From assembly GCF_014284175.1 (NCBI RefSeq), contig NZ_JACOGA010000017.1, positions 62,001 through 126,000 of the forward strand: a DNA stretch of 64,000 nucleotides, written 5' to 3'. The stretch is from Affinundibacterium flavidum (GTDB lineage: Bacteria; Pseudomonadota; Gammaproteobacteria; Burkholderiales; Burkholderiaceae_D). Positions 1 to 9,109 of this stretch are shown piece by piece. A program made the position numbers and the translations under genes. Each line of letters starts with the position of its first letter. Position 1 is the stretch's first letter. The notes below the pieces were generated by a model. That model ran no database searches, was not told where the DNA came from, and saw nothing but the letters and a program-made list of their open reading frames with translations.

Positions 1-3000
1 CATTCTCGACAAATGCAGTGTTTAGTGCGCCAATTTCTTGCGCAATATCGTCGAAGATCTCTGTTTCGTTTATGTTCTTCTCTGCTACTTTGATTTGATA
101 AATTTCGTCCGGCGCCCCTGGTTTAACATGCTCAATCAAAAAACCTAATCCTATGATCAGTGCATGTACAACACCAAGGTTTTGCTTGCCATCAGCAATA
201 CGTAAGAAACCACTAAGATCACCTTCTAGGGATTTTGGGCTCAACGAATTTTGGCTACCTTCATCGCTACTTTCATCCCCAAGTTCACTGCTACGTTCAT
301 CAAGCGGTGCTGAGGTCATTGATGCTAAATCGCGCATCACAACTTGCCAAAATTTTCCCTGTTCAGCAAGCGTATGTCGCCGTAATCGCGCCTGGACAAT
401 TCTCATCCACTGTGTGATTGAAATAGGTAAGGAACATAGTTGCTGCAATCTGTCTGACTCACCTGCGGCTGGCAAGATCGAGGTATTATCCGAAGAATTT
501 CGAGAGTTCGTACTTCTTGGTAAATTGTGCTCTGCCAAATTCCCCGGAAAATTCTCCAACAAGGTTTCTGACAAAAAAAGATGCTCCAATAAACCATCTA
601 GTTGCTGTGGATAGTGCTGACATAATTCATGGAGTAATTGCGACTGTATAAAGGATTTGGATTCAAGAGATTGAATATCGACGTAGATCCCCTCCTGATT
701 ATAGGCATCGTAAGTATGCACATCAGCTAATATAGACTGCACACATGCTTCGCCAAAAATCCACTCTTGCAAACTCTTGCTCAAATAATTTGCAGATGCT
801 TTATTTAACAGCAAACTAGCTTGTAAGCGCTGCGCGAATCTCAGAAACTCATTCTTAGATATTGATTCTGGCAACAATGCTGAAAGCATCTGTTTCAGAA
901 TCGTAACGCCCGTTTTTTCGATGTTGGCACTACTCACCAATAGCTGTAAATTCGCCGAAAAACTCTTGGAGTAAATAAGTTCTTCCGTGCAGTTTAATGG
1001 CAAATTCAAATCAAGAATTTTCCAATTATTCCAGACCTCATCCATGAGATGAAAACCAGTCGTCGATAACGATCGAATAAGATCGCGCTTTTGATTTACG
1101 TTAAGTTGAATTGACAGCTTGTGCCGCAATTCCTCTCGACCTAGATATCGTCGCGCAGCATCCGCCAATACTTCACCATGACATGCAACAAGCTCATCCC
1201 AAATCGAATTGATTGCCGCAAATTCACCACGCAAAAATGCTTGAGCCAATAGGGCTGGCAAGTTAGCGATAACTCGCTCAGATAATGCTGTAGGCTGCAA
1301 CGCAAAAAGAGGCGCACGCTCTTGGGGTACATCGCGCGTCAATCTAGAACGGCCTAAGATTGTCGCAATCACTGCCTGTGCATTTTTATACTTTGGTTCT
1401 TCTACCGCTTTTGGGTTTGTCACACTTGCTGTCACACTTGCTGACTCACTTGCTGACTCACTTGCTGTCACACCTGCTGTCACACCTGCTGTCACATTGT
1501 CCTCAACAACCGCAGCGGAGAATACCGATTCATCTTCGATCTTATTTTTTGTTTTTCCTAACGCATCCCAAAAACTCACATCGATTGAAAATTCTTGCTG
1601 TGAGATGCTGATGAATTCTTCGCATTCCTGCGCATTTAATTGAGCTAGCAATTGCTGTAGCACAATGGCGAGAAATTGATTTTCCAACTGTGCGTCAACA
1701 CATATTTGACTCAACTTCTGCAAGAGACTACGCAACGGGTTATCTGCTAGTCGCACCGATAGCCACATACTGATCCAGGTTATGAAAGCAATATTTGATG
1801 AGATGGAAGAGAAAAGATCATGCTCGATATTTTGCGTAGCCTGCATAGGCTGCATTGACTTCACAAATAGCGGCAAATTCTCCGGTAAAAGGCTCGCATC
1901 AATTGCCACACATTGCTCGACACTTTGCAGAAGAGTACATTCATCAAATATCGCATCAAAATCTATCGTCACTTCCGACAAACATTTTTTTAATACGAGT
2001 GCAAGAAAGTGCCGAGGTTCTGATAGACGATTCGCATAGGCTTCACAAGCGGCGAGAAATGACGCCCTATTACCGCCACTATCCTCTGACGATTGCCAAT
2101 GCTGTATGCAATATAAAATTTGTGCGCTATCTAAAGCCGAAAAATCCGATAAATCTAAATCCAATGCACGTGCGTTTTCTAAGCCTAGTAGCTGGAGAAT
2201 TTGATGAGCATTTAGTTTTTCTAAATAGATATCTAGTTTCAGCACATTTGCTTTTTGACGCGCGGTTCGAATATCGATTTCTGCCCGTGCCCGCGATGCG
2301 ACTCCTTCTACATCTTTCACAGCATCCTTCTCGGCATTTTTCCCTGCATCCTTAGATCCACGTGCAGAAAAAATTGCGCCATTTTCAAATGAAATTTTTC
2401 TCAATTGACGCGCCAAGTTATTAGCCTGATCAGCCAATAAGATGAGATCCAAGGGGTGATTCGCGGCAAATTCCTGCAGCACCATTTTCATGAGGAGGCA
2501 TGCATCTTCGCTGAGTGCACACTGCTCTTCAATTGCAGCTCGCATCCAAAGTAACTGTTGACTAGGAATAGATGACGCTTGCTGTTGCCACCAATCGAAC
2601 CAAATCCATAATTGATCCAAACGTAGAACCAAGTCGAAGATATTGACACGACCTTGTTGCCACTCGTGAAAATTCAATAGCAAGGAATTTGCCTGCATAG
2701 AAAAATCGGAATCTACGCGGAGCCCTGTTAAATCATTCGGCTGATCGAGCACTGACGCATCAGTGGAAGCTTCCACGCGCAAATCCGCTGCAGCGCCAAT
2801 TTCATTGGTAGTTTCAGCGGAGCGCAGGGAATTTTCAAACTTACGTAAAGCATCTACCAACTGAGTCGATTGGTGTTGTGACTCAAACCCTTTCAGGCTA
2901 GCGGCTAAAAATTGCATCCGAATTTCATCCCACTTAATTTTCTGTTGGTCGTCTGGGATATTTAAGCTAGTGTGATCATTATTACCAAGAACACTACCAT

Positions 3001-6000
3001 CAACGTCATCAACCTCATCAACGTCATCAACCTCATCAAAAATTAGCGCGTCGAAAATTTTCGGCACAGTCAAGGAAAGCTGCGAGCGCGTAAATAATAA
3101 TGACAAAAAATTTCTTTTTGCTTGCTGCGATGATCGTAGCTGCTGAAGTTGCGGTGATTGCTGTTGTTGCAGCCAAGGTTCAAACCCTGCTTCTGGCGTT
3201 GACTCAAGTTGAGCTATACTTTCGGAATCAGGTTTTGGTACTTGCGATAACACGCCTGTCGAATCACTTGTTGAGTCGCTTGCAGAATCACTTATCGAGT
3301 CACTTGTCGAGTCTCTGGTTAACTCTTTCGCGGAGCCTCGACTTGCCTCTCTCAGGCTATAGGCGAGAGCATCGAAATAATCGAAATGCTCAATAATTTT
3401 CTGCAAAAGTGAACTTATTTCTGGCTGCAATTTCGACAAAAAGTCAACGCAGGCGCTTGGGTCTAGTTTGTTCGCAAGCTGTGTTCTATCAAACACTGAC
3501 AGCTGTTGCCACACGGCGCTTAACTCATCACGCTCTGCCATACAAATAGCGGGCCACATCGTCGTCAAGGTCGTGGAAGAAGTTAATAGATAGCTCAGAT
3601 AAGCAATACGATCTCTTTGATTCTTAGCGTCAATCGCTAGACTCTTCCGCGCTTGCATAGTCCGCTGTGCAAGATCACTCTCTTGATTGGATGGTGCAGA
3701 TTCTTCTGCAGAAAATTTTTCGGACGCATGCTTCACTTCACTGGTCGCGGATGTGAAATTCGTCTGCAAGTTTTCAAACACCAATGCACTCATTTGCGGT
3801 AATGCTGCGACCTGAGCAAGTAAGTGTTCAACTCTGACAGAATCAACAGAATTACTGAGCAATACAGGAAAAAAACTGTGCCAAAGGTCAATTTTCCCTT
3901 GCGCTGTCATTTTATTTTCAAGAGATTGCAGGAAGCTTGCTGCCTCGTATTGCACTACAAAACTAATTGACTTTAAGACGTTTGGAGGTAGTAAGTTTAG
4001 CCATCGCCGCCAAGCCTGTACGCGCACACGCTTAAACAAATCAGGGGCTTCTTGTAAAGTCGTTTGACAACTAGACACTAAAAATTCGCGATCATCACTC
4101 AGCAAACCTCGCAATAGCTGGGTGTCACGGGCAGACTCAGCCCCTTCAACGGCGCTCGGTCTATCAGCAAAAGTCGGAACAGCATTTACTTCTGCTTCAG
4201 TTTTTTTATGCAGAGCTTGAATGTGCAGCGTATCTGCTATGGACGAATTCTCTTGCAAGGTATTATTTGCCAGAACTGGGCTCACCTCAGTTGCTACATC
4301 AGTTGCTACATCAGAGGCGACCTCAGTGGCTACCTCAGGGGAGACCTTAAAGGCAAATTCAGAGACCACCTCGCGTAAGTTTGCGTCTTGTACAGAGTCA
4401 ACCGCGTTGGCAAACAACACTGGAAGTGCCAACCTCCACAATAGTTCGGATTCTGTCTTGTCTGCACGAACGGTGAACTTTGACACAACGCCAACTGCAT
4501 ATGTTTGCAATACTCCAGCGATAGCCTTTAATAAATTGGTTTCTAGTCGTTCTAGCCAGATTTGCCACGCTGATGCCCGCGCCTCTCGAATCAGGTCAGG
4601 ATATTTACCAATCGCGGTCTTCCACATTACTGGATCTGAACTGACATCGGTACTTACTAGAAATTTTGTGACACTCAACCGCTCTTGATATTGATCTTGA
4701 CCTTGCTCCTGCTCTTGCAAGTTGAGTTCATGTGCATGTTTATCTTGATCTGATGCTAGTTGCTTTGCATCCGGCAAACTTGAAATTGTTTGCTCAGATG
4801 CTGTTCCACCTTGAATCGACCCTTGTAAACTGCGTGCCAAAGAAGGCACAATTTCTAAAATATGACGTACATTCAATTGTGTTGGCGTGGTGAATAGACA
4901 TAGGCGCACCATAGGCAGCATCATCTCGCTATCGACTGCATGCTGATGAAAGACTTTATGCATGAACCAACTACAATCTGCTTGAAAAACACAGGCCAAG
5001 TCGATCAAGGCTGGCATTGGAAAATTTGCCAGCCATGCATGCGCGTATTCCTTATGGGCGAACAATAAAGTCCCGCCATTCGACAAAAGCCGAGTCCAGT
5101 ACAACTTTAAGTTTTGATATTCAGCCAAGACCAGAGCTTGGTGAATGCGCCCTAATTCAAAGGCACTAAAATGATTTTCGACATTCAAGGCCTGTAAATT
5201 ACTTAGCCAATGTTGTGCAAGTTGCTTAGCTGAATTCTGCTCTTCGTTTAGTGAATTTCCATGGCTTTGTATTTGCTCAAAATCACTTATAGACATTCTA
5301 GACGAGTCAGTTGCAAGATTTTTCTTTGTCTTTTTCTGCTCTTTTCCGATGAGCTGTTGTTCGTCATCAGTGATCAAATCCAAGTCTTGCTTGATGACGG
5401 AAATTTGATTCTTCCAAGTCTGATATAGGGTATTCGATAGCGCGGGTTGCAGTTCTAGCCATTCGAGATAGTAGGTCAACAATGAGTGTATTTCTTGCTG
5501 CTTATACTCGGCCCATGCACTTATTATCGAGAATAAATCATGTGACTTCACATGGTGAGGATTGAATATCCATAACCAAAAGTGGTCAGCCTCAAGCTGT
5601 TGCTTCGACTGACTTGCCAATTCCAAGCTCGCCCAATCGAGAATTGCGTCAACACTGCGCGCATTCCAAATTGCAAACAATTTCCTCGCGATCAAGAATA
5701 ACTCCGCATTGCCAAATTGTCGCACCAACCGCTGGCGTACTTGCGTGTCTTCAGTGGCTTTCGATAGGAGGCGAACACCGAGCGCACTCGCCAAAGTTTC
5801 GCGCAATAGATAAATATGTGCGTGATCTGCACGATGTAGATGCGACCAATGAACTTCTCCAGTCAACAAGAAATCAAGAAAGTCTTCGCTGTTTTTCTGA
5901 TTGCTGTGTATTTGTTCATCCGGATTATTTTGTCGCTGCGTTGCTGCCAAATCCAAAGCATCTGCTAGTTGAATGCTGAACTGTTTATGTAATGCGGCCT

Positions 6001-6208
6001 CGACCTGCGGTTTCGAAAGTGTTCCCAGATCAATTTCTAACGCGTCGATCTTATTCCATTGATCATGCGCAGAATGTTGATCTATCACTTGCTCTAAGAT
6101 GGGGAGCAATCTTGCTTTTATCCACGCACTCAACTCGACTGTCGTAGTTGGCGTGCCTGCCAAGGACAGATCAAAATCAAGCTTATGAATAAGATTAGGC
6201 GCGCGCAT
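1..6208 (-). CDS. eCIS tape-measure protein (CIS_TMP, Afp14/Pvc14-like), partial
   Basis: This is the giant scaffold expected to set tube length in an extracellular contractile injection system. The frame starts at an ATG at 6208, 7 bases after the stop of the upstream baseplate gene. I read it triplet by triplet to the left edge and found no stop in 2069 codons, so the C-terminus lies outside the window. The N-terminus (MRAPNLIHKLDFDLSLAG) and the motif IDLGTL near residue 60 fit the CIS tape-measure family as I know it. The body is rich in Leu, Gln, Ala, Ser and Trp. Short in-frame tandem repeats occur near residues 610-645 (units like VATD/E), 960-990 (DSTS/DSIS/DSAS), 1055-1070 (DEVDDV) and 1570-1600 (VTAG/ESAS/VTAS). 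It is the last visible gene of the baseplate run. I am sure of the frame and fairly sure of the family; the length-ruler role is inferred from homologues. Confidence 0.85.
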   Translation of the reverse strand, partial: MRAPNLIHKLDFDLSLAGTPTTTVELSAWIKARLLPILEQVIDQHSAHDQWNKIDALEIDLGTLSKPQVEAALHKQFSIQLADALDLAATQRQNNPDEQIHSNQKNSEDFLDFLLTGEVHWSHLHRADHAHIYLLRETLASALGVRLLSKATEDTQVRQRLVRQFGNAELFLIARKLFAIWNARSVDAILDWASLELASQSKQQLEADHFWLWIFNPHHVKSHDLFSIISAWAEYKQQEIHSLLTYYLEWLELQPALSNTLYQTWKNQISVIKQDLDLITDDEQQLIGKEQKKTKKNLATDSSRMSISDFEQIQSHGNSLNEEQNSAKQLAQHWLSNLQALNVENHFSAFELGRIHQALVLAEYQNLKLYWTRLLSNGGTLLFAHKEYAHAWLANFPMPALIDLACVFQADCSWFMHKVFHQHAVDSEMMLPMVRLCLFTTPTQLNVRHILEIVPSLARSLQGSIQGGTASEQTISSLPDAKQLASDQDKHAHELNLQEQEQGQDQYQERLSVTKFLVSTDVSSDPVMWKTAIGKYPDLIREARASAWQIWLERLETNLLKAIAGVLQTYAVGVVSKFTVRADKTESELLWRLALPVLFANAVDSVQDANLREVVSEFAFKVSPEVATEVASDVATDVATEVSPVLANNTLQENSSIADTLHIQALHKKTEAEVNAVPTFADRPSAVEGAESARDTQLLRGLLSDDREFLVSSCQTTLQEAPDLFKRVRVQAWRRWLNLLPPNVLKSISFVVQYEAASFLQSLENKMTAQGKIDLWHSFFPVLLSNSVDSVRVEHLLAQVAALPQMSALVFENLQTNFTSATSEVKHASEKFSAEESAPSNQESDLAQRTMQARKSLAIDAKNQRDRIAYLSYLLTSSTTLTTMWPAICMAERDELSAVWQQLSVFDRTQLANKLDPSACVDFLSKLQPEISSLLQKIIEHFDYFDALAYSLREASRGSAKELTRDSTSDSISDSASDSTSDSTGVLSQVPKPDSESIAQLESTPEAGFEPWLQQQQSPQLQQLRSSQQAKRNFLSLLFTRSQLSLTVPKIFDALIFDEVDDVDEVDDVDGSVLGNNDHTSLNIPDDQQKIKWDEIRMQFLAASLKGFESQHQSTQLVDALRKFENSLRSAETTNEIGAAADLRVEASTDASVLDQPNDLTGLRVDSDFSMQANSLLLNFHEWQQGRVNIFDLVLRLDQLWIWFDWWQQQASSIPSQQLLWMRAAIEEQCALSEDACLLMKMVLQEFAANHPLDLILLADQANNLARQLRKISFENGAIFSARGSKDAGKNAEKDAVKDVEGVASRARAEIDIRTARQKANVLKLDIYLEKLNAHQILQLLGLENARALDLDLSDFSALDSAQILYCIQHWQSSEDSGGNRASFLAACEAYANRLSEPRHFLALVLKKCLSEVTIDFDAIFDECTLLQSVEQCVAIDASLLPENLPLFVKSMQPMQATQNIEHDLFSSISSNIAFITWISMWLSVRLADNPLRSLLQKLSQICVDAQLENQFLAIVLQQLLAQLNAQECEEFISISQQEFSIDVSFWDALGKTKNKIEDESVFSAAVVEDNVTAGVTAGVTASESASESASVTASVTNPKAVEEPKYKNAQAVIATILGRSRLTRDVPQERAPLFALQPTALSERVIANLPALLAQAFLRGEFAAINSIWDELVACHGEVLADAARRYLGREELRHKLSIQLNVNQKRDLIRSLSTTGFHLMDEVWNNWKILDLNLPLNCTEELIYSKSFSANLQLLVSSANIEKTGVTILKQMLSALLPESISKNEFLRFAQRLQASLLLNKASANYLSKSLQEWIFGEACVQSILADVHTYDAYNQEGIYVDIQSLESKSFIQSQLLHELCQHYPQQLDGLLEHLFLSETLLENFPGNLAEHNLPRSTNSRNSSDNTSILPAAGESDRLQQLCSLPISITQWMRIVQARLRRHTLAEQGKFWQVVMRDLASMTSAPLDERSSELGDESSDEGSQNSLSPKSLEGDLSGFLRIADGKQNLGVVHALIIGLGFLIEHVKPGAPDEIYQIKVAEKNINETEIFDDIAQEIGALNTAFVEN
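1421..1500 (-). repeat. 12-bp tandem repeat inside the tape-measure gene
   Basis: About six to seven copies of a 12-base unit of the type cacacttgctgt run in frame. On the coding strand they give VTAG, ESAS and VTAS tetrapeptides. The unit length is a multiple of three, so copy-number change would lengthen or shorten the protein without a frameshift. Confidence 0.8.
3002..3040 (-). repeat. Acidic short tandem repeat in the tape-measure gene
   Basis: A repeat with an 18-base period (two nested 9-base units such as caacgtcat and caacctcat) encodes DEVDDVDEVDDV. It forms a short acidic spacer around residues 1055-1070 of the tape-measure protein. Confidence 0.75.
3242..3330 (-). repeat. Degenerate 12-bp repeat encoding D-S-x-S units
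   Basis: Five or six degenerate 12-base units (like cgagtcacttgt) encode DSTS, DSIS, DSAS and DSTS in frame near residues 960-990 of the tape-measure protein. This is a serine/aspartate-rich low-complexity linker. Confidence 0.75.
4284..4350 (-). repeat. 12-bp tandem repeat encoding V-A-T-D/E units
   Basis: About five 12-base units (like agttgctacatc) encode VATEVASDVATDVATE in frame near residues 615-640 of the tape-measure protein. Two units are identical and the others diverge by a few bases. Confidence 0.75.
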
Positions 6209-6215
6209 GACTCAC

Positions 6216-8786
6216 TCAGAAATAATGGGTGGTGGTGTGAGAATTACGCTGTTGCAAGCGCCGACTATGCTCGATAAATTTTTTCAGCTCTGCCGCTGCA
6301 TCATCTAATGTTGGCGTTTCAAGCGGATATAGTTGATTGCTGTAAAGGCGTAGCTGTTCAAGGAAATAATGGTAGCGCAGCTCGAACTGTGCGAAGAATG
6401 GAAAATCTAACCAATAGAAATCCACCAAGATGTGTGCGGGAAGGTGTTGGGAAATCAATTCCTCCAACCAAAGTTGAAATCCCTTGTCAGAAAAACGTGC
6501 GGTAAATGCAGGTAAAACAATGCTGACTCGATGGCAAAAAAATTCTGCATCAAAGTCACTCATCTGATCGACGTTTCGCGGCCGTAATAGCACGTGTTCG
6601 AGGATATGAAATCCTTCAGAACACTGATTTAAATCCACTAGATCACTCTGCAACTTAACGGCGTAATGATCGACCTCCTCGTTCGGCAATAAAATCAATG
6701 GCCACAAAGTGTGCTCACATTCCAAACATAGCCACGCATGTTTTTCGCCGGCTGGAAGCTTACGAAAATGTTCAAGGCGAATTCCTGCATGCAGTAATTC
6801 AACACACAGGATTTGACGAGGCAATGATGGACTTGGTATAGGCGATTGTGGTTCTTCCGAAGGAACCACAATCGCCGCAGTTTCGTCATAGGAAATATCA
6901 ACGGGGCAATTAATTTGCGCCTGCATTTTTTCCACATAGCGCTTTGCGCTAAGCAATTGATAATTATTACTCTTGAAATGTCCCGCCAAAGAAACCCCAG
7001 GACTGATGGCAGACGAGCCGATCAATAACTGAATGCGATGTTGAATCGGCGCAAAATTGCCTTCAACCAAAGCTTCATCTTGTAAATTGAGTCCTTTAGC
7101 ACGTTGCCCACTCAGTGTGCAAATATGGGTAAGCAAACGTATCTTAGAATGGATCAAATGCATCTCAAATTGATCTTGGTGATAATAGTCAAAACGACGC
7201 AATTTTTCTGAAGGGAAGACTTCACCATACAGTGCCAACAAGCTATCAAGTACACGATTGCGTCGTTCGAAAAATTGATCACGTGTTTGCAATATTTTCG
7301 CAACTTCATTCGCACTCGCTGTAGCAGAGTAAAGTTTCTGAATATTGGGAATTTCCCGCTCGGTCAATAATTTTGAAAAATAGGTTTTATCTAATGTCAT
7401 ATCGACAGAGTACAAATCCGCTATTCGATTTAATGAGGTCAAATAATTTGCCATCATTTGCTCGAATGGAAATAAGTAAGCTTTCAATTGAGCCGCACGC
7501 GCATGCACCTCCGCGGGCTCTGAACTGGGAACACCAAAATGATTAATACCGTAAATGGCAGGCAATTGCTCGCCTATTGATAAATACTCGCTAAAGTCCC
7601 GATTAACGCCCTGGGGCAAGACCAATAAACGATCTAAGTTAGCGTGATTATTACGGAACGCCTGATGTTGAAAATCCATTTTTTTCAGATGGAGCGCAAC
7701 CTGTTCAGTTAAGTTCTGTTTTTGCCGCAGACTCTGTCTCTGTAGTAGCTGGCTGGCTGTGTGGTTGCCATTTATGGGAGTCTCGCGATACACCAAACCT
7801 AGGTCATGAATTCGCGCCGGATCATTCGGGAACTGCAGAACCGGGCAAGTTTTTTCTACATCATCAATATTTAATTGCTGTACGGTTTGACCTTCGGCGT
7901 TGAGCAATTGCAAATTTGCCACACGCACCACCCCAGGAATATGCAATACCTTGGTAATCAGTTTTAACAGATCATTTTCTTGCGAGCTATTCTTGTGATC
8001 TACAGACGAATTGTTCCTGTCAATATCTGTCCTGGCAAAGTCTGTTTCGTCAATATAGCCATGCGTCGTTAGTGGACCTTCGAGTAAATCTTCCCATGCC
8101 ATCCCTTGCCCTAAGACGTCCTCAAAACGTCTGATGCGACTTCCTGAAGAAATTAATTTAGCGCACTGAAAATAGATGTCTGCATAAATCTCAGCTAATG
8201 GACGACTATCATCCACTTCAATTTGACCGGACAAAGAATAAGCGACTGTATGCACGATATGAATATGCTCAACATCGCTGCACAAATTGCGCTGTTCAGA
8301 CAACAGTGCTATCACGTCTTTTCTGATCAAATCGAACTTCACCTCTTCATCTTTAAAAAGTGAAACATGAGGTTTAATAAAAACTGAAAACAGACCCGTC
8401 ATCTGTTCTTCATGCAAAGTCTGACGTATCCACACATCATCGATACTCGGAATACGATCGTAAATCAATTTGCAAAAATCACGCTCAGTCACTGCATGAT
8501 TCGGAAAAATGTCCTGCGGCGGAAACAGAGCTTGAAGAGCGTAATTAATACTGCCATTCGTATCGGCCAGATAATCAACGACATCAAAGTCACTACGATA
8601 TGCTAAGTCTGTTATGCCAAAACATAAGACTTCTAATAGGGTAACACCGGGGTCATGCGCGTTAAAATCGGTCCAATGTTCTTTCGACAGTTTTTGTAAG
8701 AGATCCACGCCAGCACGACGTAAAGCTACAAAATCGAGCCCATCAGCGTCGATTTTTCGCCAGCTTGTGTGATCTTGCAGAGTCAT
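6216..8786 (-). CDS. eCIS baseplate protein, Afp12/Pvc12-like
   Basis: This 856-aa protein is a structural component of the injection-system baseplate, the wedge that joins the spike-hub to the sheath. The N-terminal stretch with WTDFNAHDPGVTLLEVLCFG is characteristic of Afp12/baseplate J-like proteins, which carry a DPGxTLLE motif. The rest is a long, mostly soluble protein with no signal peptide or membrane segment. The start ATG overlaps the end of the upstream small gene by 4 bases (ATGA), and its stop lies 7 bases before the tape-measure start, which implies one operon with translational coupling. In phage tails and Afp, paired large baseplate proteins (Afp11 and Afp12) form heterodimeric wedges, so this gene and the 1268-aa one upstream probably make that pair. 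The family assignment is from remembered motifs and is fairly certain. Confidence 0.88.
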   Translation of the reverse strand: MTLQDHTSWRKIDADGLDFVALRRAGVDLLQKLSKEHWTDFNAHDPGVTLLEVLCFGITDLAYRSDFDVVDYLADTNGSINYALQALFPPQDIFPNHAVTERDFCKLIYDRIPSIDDVWIRQTLHEEQMTGLFSVFIKPHVSLFKDEEVKFDLIRKDVIALLSEQRNLCSDVEHIHIVHTVAYSLSGQIEVDDSRPLAEIYADIYFQCAKLISSGSRIRRFEDVLGQGMAWEDLLEGPLTTHGYIDETDFARTDIDRNNSSVDHKNSSQENDLLKLITKVLHIPGVVRVANLQLLNAEGQTVQQLNIDDVEKTCPVLQFPNDPARIHDLGLVYRETPINGNHTASQLLQRQSLRQKQNLTEQVALHLKKMDFQHQAFRNNHANLDRLLVLPQGVNRDFSEYLSIGEQLPAIYGINHFGVPSSEPAEVHARAAQLKAYLFPFEQMMANYLTSLNRIADLYSVDMTLDKTYFSKLLTEREIPNIQKLYSATASANEVAKILQTRDQFFERRNRVLDSLLALYGEVFPSEKLRRFDYYHQDQFEMHLIHSKIRLLTHICTLSGQRAKGLNLQDEALVEGNFAPIQHRIQLLIGSSAISPGVSLAGHFKSNNYQLLSAKRYVEKMQAQINCPVDISYDETAAIVVPSEEPQSPIPSPSLPRQILCVELLHAGIRLEHFRKLPAGEKHAWLCLECEHTLWPLILLPNEEVDHYAVKLQSDLVDLNQCSEGFHILEHVLLRPRNVDQMSDFDAEFFCHRVSIVLPAFTARFSDKGFQLWLEELISQHLPAHILVDFYWLDFPFFAQFELRYHYFLEQLRLYSNQLYPLETPTLDDAAAELKKFIEHSRRLQQRNSHTTTHYF

Positions 8787-9109
8787 AGAGTGGCTTGCAT
8801 TTGTTGTTGCAAACTATGCAGCAAGCGATTGACGCGATTAAACGGCAAATCCCCCAGTGCTTCAATAATCAATGCAAGTTGTGCTTTTGAAAAACTAAGT
8901 TCAGCCATAGTTTGCGCATCACTTGTAGATGTAAAAATCGTCGCTGTTTGTTGATTTAGATTACCGATCAATTCAAATACTTGTTTGAATGGGCGTTCAA
9001 TTAATGCACTCAGAATAAGTTGTGCTTGCTCCAGACTAATCTGCAGACGAATGGATGATGAAGATTGCCAATCAGCTGGCAAATTGCTTTGCATATTTAC
9101 GTCACTCAT
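8783..9109 (-). CDS. Small eCIS-associated protein with an internal duplication
   Basis: This 108-aa protein has no function I can name. It has two copies of the same roughly 32-residue helical unit: residues 24-54 (ISLEQAQLILSAL...FELIGNLNQQ) and residues 71-103 (LSFSKAQLALIIEAL...LLHSLQQQ). Each ends in PF-x-x-V followed by an amphipathic Leu/Gln helix. A Ser/Thr-rich linker joins them. I have a general recollection of single copies of such a helix unit in short hypothetical proteins of eCIS and phage-like loci, but this is unverified. It overlaps both neighbours by 4 bases (ATGA at 9106-9109 and 8783-8786), so it is almost certainly translated with them. A role as adaptor or chaperone for the fibre-like protein encoded just upstream is only a guess from position. 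Confidence 0.7.
   Translation of the reverse strand: MSDVNMQSNLPADWQSSSSIRLQISLEQAQLILSALIERPFKQVFELIGNLNQQTATIFTSTSDAQTMAELSFSKAQLALIIEALGDLPFNRVNRLLHSLQQQMQATL

Noticed and set aside
1360..1611. Plus-strand frame with Leu/Ser/His repeats (HLLSHLLTHLLS)
   Set aside because: It is the antisense shadow of the 12-base repeat in the tape-measure gene, which is open across the whole region on the minus strand.
1421..4350. Possible CRISPR-like repeats in the tape-measure region
   Set aside because: Units are only 12 or 18 bases, contiguous without spacers, and in frame with a long coding sequence. No CRISPR array or cas gene is seen anywhere in the window.
4221..4688. Plus-strand frame with repeated VATS units
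   Set aside because: It is the antisense of the tape-measure repeat at 4284-4350; no ribosome-binding site, and the minus-strand frame is continuous.
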